A stretch of DNA of 64,000 nt, from assembly GCF_003013405.1 (NCBI RefSeq), contig NZ_PXZL01000034.1, positions 1 through 64,000 of the forward strand. The letters are read 5' to 3'. Positions 1 to 8,020 of the stretch are shown here, one piece after another. Position 1 is the stretch's first letter. The number at the start of each line of letters is the position of its first letter. The position numbers and the translations under genes were made by a program. The stretch comes from Brevibacillus formosus. GTDB lineage: Bacteria; Bacillota; Bacilli; Brevibacillales; Brevibacillaceae. The notes beneath the pieces were generated by a model. The model was not told the DNA's origin and did not search any database. It worked only from the letters and a program-made list of their open reading frames with translations.

Positions 1-66
1 CAGTTTTCAAAGAGCATTTCGCGCTATCAAGCGCTCCGTTTCATTTCCCAACTACAGATTAAGTAG

Positions 67-142
67 TGGTGCCGGCGATAGGACTTGAACCCACAACCCC
101 CTGATTACAAGTCAGGTGCTCTACCAATTGAGCTACACCGGC
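67..142 (-). tRNA. tRNA-Thr (anticodon TGT)
   Basis: The minus strand folds into a complete cloverleaf. The 5' acceptor GCCGGTG pairs with CGCCGGC, the anticodon loop CTTGTAA gives TGT (Thr), the T-arm GGTTCAAGTCC is present, and the 3' CCA is encoded (plus-strand TGG at 67-69). No other RNA gene is seen in the first 66 bases, so it may be the last gene of a cluster that lies outside the window. Confidence 0.97.
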
Positions 143-264
143 ATTTGATTTGTTTTTCGTTGTGTGCGTTTCGTGTGTGTCCCGCTCACGAGATTTAATA
201 TAGCACGTATAAATTTTAAATGCAATAGAAAATCTAAAATAATTTCATTCAAAATAAAAATCGA

Positions 265-300
265 ACAAAAAAAGAGCAGTGGAATCACTCCCCACCGCTC
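265..300 (-). terminator. Intrinsic terminator of the YitT gene
   Basis: Inverted repeat GAGCAGTGG/CCACCGCTC (274-282 and 292-300). Read on the minus strand it is a 9-bp stem with one wobble pair, followed by a run of seven T. It sits just after the stop of the YitT gene. Confidence 0.85.
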
Positions 301-314
301 CTTTCTTCTATATA

Positions 315-1184
315 TTATCCCGCTCGAAAGCCCTCTCCTAACACTTCCTGAGCAGGACACAAAATAATGAACGCATCGGGATCCACCGAACGCACCATGA
401 TTTTTAGCTTGCTTACTTCACTTTGGCTGACAACTGCCATGAGCACCTTGCGTGCGTCTCCAGTATATCCACCAGCACCATCCAGCAAAGTGACACCACG
501 GTCCAAATCATACAAGATGGTTTCTCTCAACGTATCTGTTTCATTCGAAATGATATAAGCGACTTTGGATGTATTCCAGCCCATCTGAACAATATCAATC
601 GTCTTGCTGGTCACAAACAACGCGATAAGTGCATACAATGCTTTTTCCGGGTCGAATACAATCCCGGCAAACAAGATCACTAGCCCATCAAACACAGCTA
701 CACATGCACCCAAGCTAATTCCTGAGTATTTGTGGAGGATTTGCGATGCAATTGAAAAGCCACCCGTCGATCCTCTCCCCCGAAACACGATACCAATCCC
801 AAGCCCTACCCCGATTCCTCCATAAATACTTGCAAGCAGAAGATTCGTGGTTAACGGCTGCAGGTGACTGGTCAGCATAACGCACAAAGGGAGAACAATC
901 GAACCAACCGCCGCCTTCATACTGTATTGCCGATCGAGAAGTTTGAATCCTAATAGAAACAAAGGAATATTCATTGCCCATTGCACCACTGCTGGAGAAA
1001 AACCAAACAAGTTATGCAAAATCGTCGATAGCCCAGAAACGCCTCCAGAAGCAATTTGGTTTGGATTTAAAAACAGATTGAAACTAGTTGCCAATACTAG
1101 CGATCCTAAAACCAGCATGCCGTATTCGAGTACTTTTCGCTGCGGACTGTTCATCTGGATTGCGGTTCGTCTTTTTCGTGCCAC
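315..1184 (-). CDS. YitT family membrane protein (DUF161 + DUF2179)
   Basis: Integral membrane protein of 289 residues, the usual length of the YitT family, whose transport role is not established. The N-terminal two thirds hold about five or six hydrophobic segments, with the family's glycine motifs GGVSG (about 47-51) and RGRGSTGG (about 135-142). The last ~80 residues form the cytoplasmic DUF2179 domain. The start is a GTG preceded by AGGAG at good spacing. The gene is monocistronic, ends in its own hairpin terminator and is divergent from the Fur-like gene. Confidence 0.9.
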   Translation of the reverse strand: MARKRRTAIQMNSPQRKVLEYGMLVLGSLVLATSFNLFLNPNQIASGGVSGLSTILHNLFGFSPAVVQWAMNIPLFLLGFKLLDRQYSMKAAVGSIVLPLCVMLTSHLQPLTTNLLLASIYGGIGVGLGIGIVFRGRGSTGGFSIASQILHKYSGISLGACVAVFDGLVILFAGIVFDPEKALYALIALFVTSKTIDIVQMGWNTSKVAYIISNETDTLRETILYDLDRGVTLLDGAGGYTGDARKVLMAVVSQSEVSKLKIMVRSVDPDAFIILCPAQEVLGEGFRAG

Positions 1185-1352
1185 ATGGTTCCACTCCTGA
1201 CATTATCACGTAAGCAAAATCCGCACATACACTACCATGTTTTGGTGGAAAAGAAAACCCCTATTTCCTCATCTCTCTTATGTAAGATTTACGCATCCTC
1301 CAGAAACATGCACCCTTAGGCCATGAGCCGGATAAGATACGGAAAGAAAAAG

Positions 1353-1401
1353 TTGACTGCACACAAAATAAAAAGGATAATTATCATATAGTAATCATTA
1401 C
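1353..1401 (+). promoter_or_regulatory. Promoter with Fur/Zur-like palindromes
   Basis: A sigma-A-type promoter is visible: TTGACT (1353-1358), a 17-bp spacer and GATAAT (1376-1381). The -10 lies inside the perfect palindrome GATAATTATC (1376-1385). A second palindrome, GTAATCATTAC (1391-1401), matches the core of Bacillus Zur/PerR-type boxes. Both are placed so that a bound Fur-family protein would repress. The match is by eye. Confidence 0.6.
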
Positions 1402-1425
1402 AATTTAAGAACGGAGTGACCTGTA

Positions 1426-1722
1426 ATGGATCATCATATTGTCAGTGTCACACAACAAGTCAAGCATCTAGGAAAAAGACTAACCATCCAAAGAAGAGCC
1501 GTACTCCTTTTTATGCTTACCACGCGGAAATACTATACAGCCAAGGACGTTTACCATGCTTTGAAAAACGAGATGCCAAACATCACACTCTCAACCGTTT
1601 ACACCAGCCTGCGCTTTTTCGTGAAAATGGGCATTCTCAAAGAGCATGTTCACCACGACTCCCCCAATCAATTTGAATGTGTAGTAACGATGGACGATAT
1701 TCAGTTGCCAGAAGTCATTTGA
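1426..1722 (+). CDS. Short Fur-family-like protein, DNA-binding half only
   Basis: This 98-residue protein has the winged-helix half of Fur/PerR/Zur regulators: a recognition helix region NITLSTVYTSLRFFVKMGIL and the hinge just after it. Normal family members are ~140-150 residues and continue into a metal-binding dimerisation domain with HHH and CxxC motifs. Here the reading frame ends 17 residues after the hinge with none of these. It has a good ribosome site (ACGGAGTG) and its own terminator, so it may be expressed. It could be a functional short regulator or a decayed gene; I see no downstream remnant of the missing domain in the 60 bp before the terminator. Confidence 0.7.
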   Translation: MDHHIVSVTQQVKHLGKRLTIQRRAVLLFMLTTRKYYTAKDVYHALKNEMPNITLSTVYTSLRFFVKMGILKEHVHHDSPNQFECVVTMDDIQLPEVI

Positions 1723-1745
1723 TTCCTTTTCCTTTTCCTTAACGC

Positions 1746-1776
1746 AAAAAACTCCTGAAATCATCAGGAGTTTTTT
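1746..1776. terminator. Bidirectional terminator
   Basis: ACTCCTGA/TCAGGAGT stem (1751-1758, 1764-1771) flanked by A-run and T-run. It serves the Fur-like gene on the plus strand and the aldo/keto reductase gene on the minus strand. Confidence 0.9.
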
Positions 1777-1791
1777 GTATGCCGTCAGCTA

Positions 1792-2634
1792 TTAAAAATC
1801 AAAGTTATCCGGGTCTGGACCAACTCGGTGATTTTGGTTCAACGCATGAATCATTTCCATGTCTTCTTTCGACAGTTCGAAATCAAATACAGATGCATTC
1901 TCGACGATTCGATGCTCTTTGGTCGACTTTGGAATGGTCACGACGCCATTTTGCAAATCCCAGCGTATAATGACTTGGGCAATGGACTTCTCGTATTTTT
2001 CTGCAATTCCTTTTAGTACGGGATTGTCCAATAGCTGGCCTTGCATAAGCGGAGACCATGCTTCAAATTGAATCCCTTGCTCCTTGCAGTAAGCACGCAG
2101 TTCATCTTGGGACAGGCGCGGATGGAATTCCACTTGGTTGACCATCGGCTTAATCTCAGCGTCTTTAAGCAGTTCCTCTAAATGATGAACGTGGAAATTG
2201 CTTACCCCGATTGCTTTTACCAGCCCTTTTTTGTACAGCGTCTCCAATGCTCTCCATGCTTCTTTAAACTTTCCTTCTACCGGCCAGTGAATGAGGTACA
2301 AGTCCAAGTATTCCAGCCCGAGTTTTTTCAGGCTCGTCTCATATGCTTCCAACGTGGACTCATACCCCAAATCCGCATTCCATACTTTCGAGGTAACAAA
2401 AAGATCTTCTCGAGTGATGCCCGCTTCCTGCAAACCTGCACGGATTCCACGGCCAACACCTTCTTCATTATTATAAATAGCAGCTGTGTCGATACTGCGG
2501 TAGCCATGCTTGATTGCTGTTTTTACAGCTTCCTCGAGCTCCTGACCTTCCTCTACTTTAAAAACACCCAGACCCACCCAAGGCATTTTTACTCCGTTGT
2601 ACAGCGTAGTCGTATCTTGCAAATGTTTTGGCAT
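1792..2634 (-). CDS. Aldo/keto reductase (YvgN-like)
   Basis: NADPH-dependent reductase of aldehydes such as glyoxal/methylglyoxal, judged by similarity to the AKR5 group. It is 280 residues with the full catalytic tetrad: D49, Y54, K83 and H116 in the motifs SIDTAAIY, TSKVWN and LIHWP. A GGAGGAG ribosome site precedes the ATG. It is transcribed away from the HxlR-type regulator gene 174 bp off, and operator-like repeats lie between them, so control by that regulator is likely. The exact substrate cannot be told. Confidence 0.9.
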   Translation of the reverse strand: MPKHLQDTTTLYNGVKMPWVGLGVFKVEEGQELEEAVKTAIKHGYRSIDTAAIYNNEEGVGRGIRAGLQEAGITREDLFVTSKVWNADLGYESTLEAYETSLKKLGLEYLDLYLIHWPVEGKFKEAWRALETLYKKGLVKAIGVSNFHVHHLEELLKDAEIKPMVNQVEFHPRLSQDELRAYCKEQGIQFEAWSPLMQGQLLDNPVLKGIAEKYEKSIAQVIIRWDLQNGVVTIPKSTKEHRIVENASVFDFELSKEDMEMIHALNQNHRVGPDPDNFDF

Positions 2635-2745
2635 AACTAGTCTCCTCCATTCTTGTGCTCTATGATAGTATGACTGTTTCCAGTCACCTAATGTGCTTCA
2701 TGTCGTTTGACAAGTGTTATTATGAGATAGACTAACGAAAAGTAA

Positions 2746-2790
2746 AAGTACGCACTTTTTTGTGTGATAGGCACTAATAAGTACCTATCA
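2746..2790. promoter_or_regulatory. Operator-like inverted repeats between AKR and HxlR genes
   Basis: Two dyads are visible: AAGT-ACGC-ACTT at 2746-2757, and a 26-bp repeat at 2765-2790 with arms TGATAGG/CCTATCA plus inner ACT/AGT. The second lies just before the ribosome site of the HxlR gene, so binding there would autoregulate it. A TTGACA box is at 2707-2712, but I find no convincing -10. Confidence 0.55.
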
Positions 2791-2808
2791 TCCAGGAGGA
2801 ATTCAACA

Positions 2809-3168
2809 GTGAAAAAGAAGTACAACATATCAGTGGAAGCTACACTTGAGGTCATCGGCGGTAAATGGAAATGCGTTATTTTGTGTCACCTGACTCACGG
2901 AAAAAAACGTACAAGTGAGTTGAAACGACTGATGCCGGGCATTACGCAAAAGATGCTGACGCAGCAGCTTAGAGAGCTTGAAGAAGATGGCATTATCAAC
3001 CGGATTATTTACAATCAAGTTCCGCCAAAAGTGGAGTATGAGCTCAGCGAGTACGGCTGGACCTTGAAAAGTATTCTCGATTCGCTCTGCTTATGGGGCG
3101 AAAAGCATATCATTAAGGAATACGGCGACAAGTATGCTGTATTGGAAGAAAGTATCTTAAATCAATAG
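2809..3168 (+). CDS. HxlR family winged-helix regulator
   Basis: DNA-binding regulator of 119 residues. It starts with the family signature GGKWKCVIL, followed by the wing and recognition region SELKRLMPGITQKMLTQQLRELEEDG. The GTG at 2809 is preferred because a perfect AGGAGG lies 7-8 bases upstream; an in-frame upstream ATG at 2764 would put the operator inside the coding region. Two cysteines (C22, C26) sit in the signature; family members such as YodB and HypR sense electrophiles through cysteine, so the divergent aldo/keto reductase is a plausible target. Confidence 0.88.
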   Translation: MKKKYNISVEATLEVIGGKWKCVILCHLTHGKKRTSELKRLMPGITQKMLTQQLRELEEDGIINRIIYNQVPPKVEYELSEYGWTLKSILDSLCLWGEKHIIKEYGDKYAVLEESILNQ

Positions 3169-3213
3169 TATAACGGCAATAGGTGAAGTGGCTTGGGTTT
3201 GCCATCACCATGT

Positions 3214-3240
3214 AAAAAAGCTGCCGATCTAATCGACAGC
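3214..3240 (-). terminator. Terminator overlapping the serine hydrolase stop
   Basis: Minus-strand stem GCTGTCGAT/ATCGGCAGC followed by six T. The stop codon of the gene lies in the stem-loop. Confidence 0.85.
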
Positions 3241-4035
3241 CATAATGGCGTAGTCATACACAGCTCTTCCCAGTAATCCTAATGTGTTCAGAGCGGATTG
3301 AGCGGTTACATTTTTGGATAAGGCCGTAATGGAAAAACAGCGATTGTTCGTATACAGCAAGCCTACATCGTGCTGTCTGCCGGTATCCCAGCCCGATTTA
3401 CACGGCAGTTCCCACCCAGGATAATTGGATTCTTCCTCATTTGGCAATTGGGACGGCAGACCATTACGGACTTGCTGCTTTTTCATAATGGCGATCATCT
3501 CTTGGCAGGCACGCTGGGACAGATAACTGCCCGTTGCCAAATGACCTAGCATACTCGCAACATCCCCAGCGGTAATCTTATTGTTTTCTGCGATGTCGAG
3601 TGGATAAATCATCAGCTTGCGTGAATAATAGCTTTGGCGCATTCCCAAATCGATCATGGTCTGGTCGATTTGCGCTTTTCCTACCAAATCAATCAGCATA
3701 TTTGTCGCTGTATTGTCGCTCTGAATAATCATGAGGGTCACCAAGTCGCGAATCGTAAGCTTCAAGCCTGGAGATAGCGCGTACAAAATCCCTGATCCCC
3801 CCACCAGATCCTCTTTGCGTAGAACAAGCTGATCATCCAATCGAAAATGCCCCTGCTCACTTGCAGCGAAAACGGCTGCCATGATCGGCACTTTGATAAC
3901 ACTCTCCGCAATAAACAGCTCGTCCGGTACATGTTCAAAACGGGTTCCTTTAGCTGAGCCTTGTTCCTCCACAACAACTCCCCAAGTCCCCTCCGCTTGC
4001 CTGATAATGGCCGACAACCTATTTTCCAACTCCAC
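3229..4035 (-). CDS. Class A beta-lactamase-like serine hydrolase, cytoplasmic
   Basis: Penicillin-recognising fold with the motifs SVIK (nucleophile S45, K48), SDN (106-108) and KSG (213-215). No signal peptide is present, and the class A omega-loop glutamate motif ExxLN is not seen, so true beta-lactamase activity is doubtful; such cytoplasmic members are usually uncharacterised hydrolases or esterases. It is 268 residues with a GTG start behind a weak ribosome site. A second protein of this kind lies at 35426-36316. Confidence 0.85.
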   Translation of the reverse strand: MELENRLSAIIRQAEGTWGVVVEEQGSAKGTRFEHVPDELFIAESVIKVPIMAAVFAASEQGHFRLDDQLVLRKEDLVGGSGILYALSPGLKLTIRDLVTLMIIQSDNTATNMLIDLVGKAQIDQTMIDLGMRQSYYSRKLMIYPLDIAENNKITAGDVASMLGHLATGSYLSQRACQEMIAIMKKQQVRNGLPSQLPNEEESNYPGWELPCKSGWDTGRQHDVGLLYTNNRCFSITALSKNVTAQSALNTLGLLGRAVYDYAIMAVD

Positions 4036-4200
4036 AGCTTTTCTTCCCTTCTCCGTTGCTCGTAGTTTCTTGACGCCTTCTTTTTATCATACTATTCCGA
4101 AAACGATTCAGACAAGGGACGGCGCCTGCTTACGGTTCGTTTATCCATCCTAAACTTGGAAATAATACGTAAGATAAACCTACGGACAAGGTGAGGCATC

Positions 4201-5313
4201 ATGCAGAGCTCCGATAAGATTGGCGTTCGCCAATTTGTCATCCTTGTAACATTCATCACCATTGGAGATTCCATCCTAATCTTACCTTCCGTACCTGCAA
4301 CCGAAGCGGGTCACGATGGATGGCTATCAGGATTGATCGGCATGGTACTGGGGCTTCCCATCGTATACTTGTTTTGTGTAGTCGGTCGCATCTATCCCGA
4401 ACAAACGCTGATTGAAAAGAACAATCTCATATTTGGACGTTGGCTCGGCACGTTCTTCTCTCTCTTCTTTTTGGGGGCTGTGTTAATCAACGGCGTTGTC
4501 TATATACGGACGATCGGAGAATTCATGACCACGCACATTATGAAACAAACTCCCATTCATGCTGTCATGTTTTTACTCGTTGCCTGCGCAATTTTTGCCG
4601 TCCGATTAGGCCTTGAAGCTTTTGCACGGACGAGCGAAATCTTTTTCCTCTGGTTTGTCCTTACGTTCGTTTCGTTTTTTCTTTTGTTAAGCCCTCAGTT
4701 CCAATTCGAGAACCTTTTCCCCTTCTTGGAAAATGGCATTAAGCCCGTTATAAGAGGAGTATTTTCCGTGACCGCTTTTCCTTTCTCGGAGCTGGTTATT
4801 TTCCTTATGATTACTCCACTCCTAGATGCAAAACAAAAGCTCACATCTGCTTTTTTGCGAGGAGCGATATACGGTGGAGTTTGTCTACTTGCCGTGATCT
4901 TCTTATCGCTTTTGGTGCTTGGCCCGGAATTAGTTTCTCGTGAGACCTTTCCGAGCTACTCCCTTGCCAAGCGAATCCATGTAGGAGAGTTCTTTCAAAG
5001 ACAGGAAGCGATGATGGCTCTCATGTGGTTTGTCTCCATCTATTTCAAAGTGGTCCTGTATATGTATGGTTTCTGCGTGGGTATAAAGCAGCTTCTTCAT
5101 TTAAAGGAGCATCAGGCACTCACCTTGCCCATTTGTATCTTGTTTGTTGCCATCGCTATTATCGTCGTTCCAAACGGAGCTTTTTTATACGAATCGTATA
5201 CGTACTGGCCATTCTTTGATTTAACACAAGGGTTCTTGTATCCGCTGATTCTCGTCGTCGGTTACTGGATACAGAAGCGAATGAACAACAAGCCGGCATC
5301 CCTCCAGAAGTAA
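4201..5313 (+). CDS. GerAB-type spore germination permease, orphan
   Basis: 370 residues with about ten hydrophobic segments. The N-terminus IGVRQFVILVTFITIGDSIL is typical of GerAB/GerKB permeases of the APC superfamily. These normally sit in gerA-B-C operons and form nutrient receptors in the spore inner membrane. Here neither the GerAA nor the GerAC partner is adjacent: a beta-lactamase-like gene lies upstream and cutC downstream. It has an AAGGTGAGG ribosome site and its own terminator. It may work with subunits encoded elsewhere. Confidence 0.85.
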   Translation: MQSSDKIGVRQFVILVTFITIGDSILILPSVPATEAGHDGWLSGLIGMVLGLPIVYLFCVVGRIYPEQTLIEKNNLIFGRWLGTFFSLFFLGAVLINGVVYIRTIGEFMTTHIMKQTPIHAVMFLLVACAIFAVRLGLEAFARTSEIFFLWFVLTFVSFFLLLSPQFQFENLFPFLENGIKPVIRGVFSVTAFPFSELVIFLMITPLLDAKQKLTSAFLRGAIYGGVCLLAVIFLSLLVLGPELVSRETFPSYSLAKRIHVGEFFQRQEAMMALMWFVSIYFKVVLYMYGFCVGIKQLLHLKEHQALTLPICILFVAIAIIVVPNGAFLYESYTYWPFFDLTQGFLYPLILVVGYWIQKRMNNKPASLQK

Positions 5314-5330
5314 GGTGTCGGCTTGTTTTA
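5288..5330 (+). terminator. Terminator overlapping the GerAB stop
   Basis: Arms ACAAGCCGGCA (5288-5298) and TGTCGGCTTGT (5316-5326) followed by TTTTA. The stem includes the last codons of the permease gene. Confidence 0.8.
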
Positions 5331-5333
5331 TGC

Positions 5334-6014
5334 TTACAGTAGTTGTTTGATGGCAGCGACTCGCTCTGCATCAACATATCGGAGGGCCTGTCCTGCTTCT
5401 CGTACTGCCGATCCAAAATGAACCTCTTTGACACCCGTACGTTTCACGAGGTCTCCCACGTTAGCCAGCGACAATCCGCTTCCTGCCAAAATCGTGAGCT
5501 GTGTGTTCTCTGTCAGCTTGACGAGCTGTTCGATGCAATCAGCTCCCTCAATGGCCGTTTTTTTGCCGCCAGAAGTAAGAATGGTACGCACTTGTGGATA
5601 TTCCAGGAGAATACGCGCTGCTTCCAGTTGATCCACAGCATCATCAAAAGCACGATGGAACGTCACATTCAATGCACCTGACTCGCCAAGCAACAGCTCC
5701 AATCCATGCTGATCTAGCCTGTTTTCTGGAGTTAGCATGCCAAATACGACACCTGCTGCGCCAAGTTCACGGATGATACGTACATCCTGCCGCATGACCG
5801 CAAGTTCCTCTGCTGTGTAATAAAATGATTGGCTATGCGGTCGCACCATGACGTTTACCGGGATAGAAACCGCCTTGACCACTGCCTCAATCAATCCCCA
5901 GCTCGGAGTAATGCCTCCCTCCAAAATTCCCGAGATAAGCTCCAGCCTGTCAGCTCCGCCCTGCTCCGCACGTTTTGCATCCTCAACTGAAGTCGCAATC
6001 ACTTCCACTAGCAT
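5334..6014 (-). CDS. cutC: CutC family protein
   Basis: TIM-barrel protein of 226 residues. CutC hallmarks are GGADRLELISGILEGGITPS near the start, VMVRPHSQSFYYT at about 56 and VTFHRAFDDA at about 117. The family was named for copper homeostasis, though its biochemical role is disputed. GGAGG lies 9 bases before the ATG. It is 19 bp downstream of the asparaginase-type gene on the same strand and probably cotranscribed with it. Confidence 0.92.
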   Translation of the reverse strand: MLVEVIATSVEDAKRAEQGGADRLELISGILEGGITPSWGLIEAVVKAVSIPVNVMVRPHSQSFYYTAEELAVMRQDVRIIRELGAAGVVFGMLTPENRLDQHGLELLLGESGALNVTFHRAFDDAVDQLEAARILLEYPQVRTILTSGGKKTAIEGADCIEQLVKLTENTQLTILAGSGLSLANVGDLVKRTGVKEVHFGSAVREAGQALRYVDAERVAAIKQLL

Positions 6015-6032
6015 GATTCTTCGCCTCCGTTT

Positions 6033-7040
6033 CTAGCATTTGTTCAAGACAAAAACTTGTCGTTTCTCCCCGACCACCAACTGATTGTCGTTTTTAATGG
6101 CTTTTGGCGCCAGCGCATGCAGTCGGTCAATGGTTTCCTGGTTATCATACTGAATCTGCTCCAAGATCGACGCGATAATAAGAGGCCATACTAATTCAGA
6201 GCCATTTAGTACCTTTAGCGAGAAGCTGAGTCTCTCTTTTTTCAAAGCAAAGCCGTATACGCCCATCGCTCCGCCTTTGGCGATTATATTTTCATCCATT
6301 AAGAGGGCTGTACAGATGAAGTTGTGACTGGCAATGATTTTGGGACTGCTCGTCATCCAGCCTGTCACTCTCTCTACTGCCTCACGCGTCCCGTGATCCT
6401 CGATTAGATCCGGACAAGAGAGCTTTAGATAGGCGATCGCCAGGTTCTTGAGCGGCAACGCAAAAACCGGGAAGCCACACCCGTCGACGCTTAGCTGAAC
6501 CTGCTCTTTTGGATAGTCAGCCAGGTCGGAAAACACCTTCAATGCCTCCTGTTGCGCTGGATGCTCTGCCTTGTAGTAATCATGAGTGGAAAATCCTTGA
6601 TCTTTCGACAGCGCCAAGTACCCCAAATGCTTTCCCGCACAGTTGTGAAAGAGCCTACGTTTTCCTATGCCTTGGGACAAGCAAGCAAACTTCGGCTCCT
6701 CGTTGAGCGGGTATGTCGGGCAAGTTAGCAATTCGTCTTCCTGAATGCCGGTCTTTCGTAAAATCGACTCCAAGCCTTCCATATGATAGACTTCGCCACG
6801 ATGGGAGGCCGCAAAGAGTGCTGCTTCGCTGCTATTCAGTCCGAATTTTTCATCAATTTTACGTTTGGCGATCGGAATGGCTTGAAAAGGCTTAGCTGCT
6901 GAGCGCAATAAGATGATATGATTCACATCGCCTGCCCGATAAGCCACTTCTCCTTTTTCATTCACGCCGCACACGATGCCGTTATGTACATTCTCCAGAA
7001 TGCCACCGCGATATTCTTCCACTAATGGGACGTCTCTCAT
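6033..7040 (-). CDS. Asparaginase II family protein (PF06089 type)
   Basis: Resembles the thermolabile, Rhizobium-type asparaginase family rather than the AnsA/AnsB type. Motifs are EYRGGILENVHNG near the N-terminus, LLRSAAKPFQAIP, AASHRGE, the NCAGKHLG loop and the cysteine motif SVDGCGFPVFALP. With the ATG at 7040 it is 335 residues, which fits the family. The frame is open to 7106, but that start has no ribosome site, so I chose 7040 (GGGTGA 5-6 bases upstream) with some doubt. It is divergent from the queuosine operon. Confidence 0.85.
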   Translation of the reverse strand: MRDVPLVEEYRGGILENVHNGIVCGVNEKGEVAYRAGDVNHIILLRSAAKPFQAIPIAKRKIDEKFGLNSSEAALFAASHRGEVYHMEGLESILRKTGIQEDELLTCPTYPLNEEPKFACLSQGIGKRRLFHNCAGKHLGYLALSKDQGFSTHDYYKAEHPAQQEALKVFSDLADYPKEQVQLSVDGCGFPVFALPLKNLAIAYLKLSCPDLIEDHGTREAVERVTGWMTSSPKIIASHNFICTALLMDENIIAKGGAMGVYGFALKKERLSFSLKVLNGSELVWPLIIASILEQIQYDNQETIDRLHALAPKAIKNDNQLVVGEKRQVFVLNKC

Positions 7041-7156
7041 CAAAATCACCCGCTCCACTCCATGTTGATCGATTATGAAAAAAACACTAGCAGTAGCACC
7101 CTCCATCCGTCAATCTTTTTCCAAGCGATAATCCCCCACTTCGGCGTTGATTGTTG

Positions 7157-7162
7157 TATAAT
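7157..7162 (+). promoter_or_regulatory. -10 box of the que operon
   Basis: Perfect TATAAT. No good -35 is found 16-18 bp upstream. The start point would be near 7169, about 50 bp before the preQ1 aptamer. Confidence 0.55.
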
Positions 7163-7217
7163 GTCTCAAGGCGCCCACTTGGGTTGCACAAATAAGAAAT
7201 CCGTGCATCTGCACGGG

Positions 7218-7250
7218 AGAGGTTCGCGAACTCCCTCTATAAAAAACTAA
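7218..7250 (+). ncRNA. preQ1 class I riboswitch aptamer
   Basis: The 33-base segment begins AGAGGTTC, has CTCCCTCT as the 3' half of the P1 stem, and ends in the A-rich tail TAAAAAACTAA, matching the preQ1-I consensus. P1 forms from AGAGG/CCTCT and the tail supplies the pseudoknot. It lies in the leader of queC, the first gene of preQ0/preQ1 synthesis, so it gives end-product feedback. A separate hairpin CCGTGC/GCACGG (7201-7216) abuts its 5' side. Confidence 0.95.
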
Positions 7251-7254
7251 GCCG

Positions 7255-7293
7255 GATAACAGTACCTTTCTTTGGTATTGTTATTGTTTTTTT
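7255..7293 (+). terminator. Riboswitch-controlled terminator
   Basis: Stem ATAACAGTACC/GGTATTGTTAT (one G-U pair), a 7-base loop and seven T. It begins 5 bases after the preQ1 aptamer, so ligand binding most likely switches transcription off ahead of queC. Confidence 0.85.
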
Positions 7294-7348
7294 GCAGGAA
7301 AGTTCAAGAACTCTCTTTCTTCGATACTTCAAAAGGAGATGGAGAGCA

Positions 7349-8020
7349 ATGATGAAAAAGGAAAAAGCCGTTGTCGTCTTTAGCGGAGGTCAGGACAGCA
7401 CTACCTGCCTGTTTTGGGCGAAAGAGCAATTCGGCGAAGTAGAAACCCTCACGTTTGACTACGGGCAGCGACACAAGCTGGAGATCGAGTGCGCCCAGCA
7501 AATTGCCGCAGAGCTCGGCGTCAAAAACTCCGTATTGGACATGAGCCTGTTAAACCAGCTCGCTCCCAATGCACTCACCCGCACAGATATTGACATTACC
7601 CAGGAAGAAGGCCAATTGCCATCCACGTTCGTCGACGGACGCAACTTGTTGTTCCTTTCCTTTGCGGGCGTCTTCGCCAAGCAACGAGGAGCACGTCACT
7701 TGATTACCGGTGTATGCGAAACGGATTTTAGCGGTTATCCCGACTGCCGTGACGCCTTTATCAAATCACTGAATGTGACATTGAATTTGTCGATGGACTA
7801 TCCGTTTGTGATTCACACGCCACTGATGTGGCTGAACAAAGCACAAACGTGGAAGCTGGCGGACGATCTGGGTGCCTTCACCTATATTCGCGAAAATACC
7901 CTCACCTGCTATAACGGCATCAAAGGAGACGGCTGCGGCGATTGCCCTGCCTGCCACCTGCGAAAAGCCGGACTGGACACGTATCTTTCCGAGAAAAATC
8001 AACCTGGAGAACAGGCCTGA
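7349..8020 (+). CDS. queC: 7-cyano-7-deazaguanine synthase QueC
   Basis: Converts CDG to preQ0 with ATP and ammonia. It has the N-type ATP pyrophosphatase loop FSGGQDSTT near the N-terminus and a C-terminal zinc site from [17 protein letters not shown]. 223 residues. The ATG at 7349 has AAAGGAG 10 bases upstream; an ATG follows directly at 7352. First gene of the preQ1-controlled operon. Its stop overlaps the queD start (TGATG). Confidence 0.96.
   Translation: MMKKEKAVVVFSGGQDSTTCLFWAKEQFGEVETLTFDYGQRHKLEIECAQQIAAELGVKNSVLDMSLLNQLAPNALTRTDIDITQEEGQLPSTFVDGRNLLFLSFAGVFAKQRGARHLITGVCETDFSGYPDCRDAFIKSLNVTLNLSMDYPFVIHTPLMWLNKAQTWKLADDLGAFTYIRENTLTCYNGIKGDGCGDCPACHLRKAGLDTYLSEKNQPGEQA

Noticed and set aside
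3229-4035. Beta-lactam resistance gene
   Set aside because: SxxK, SDN and KSG are present but there is no signal peptide and no ExxLN motif, so resistance is not supported.
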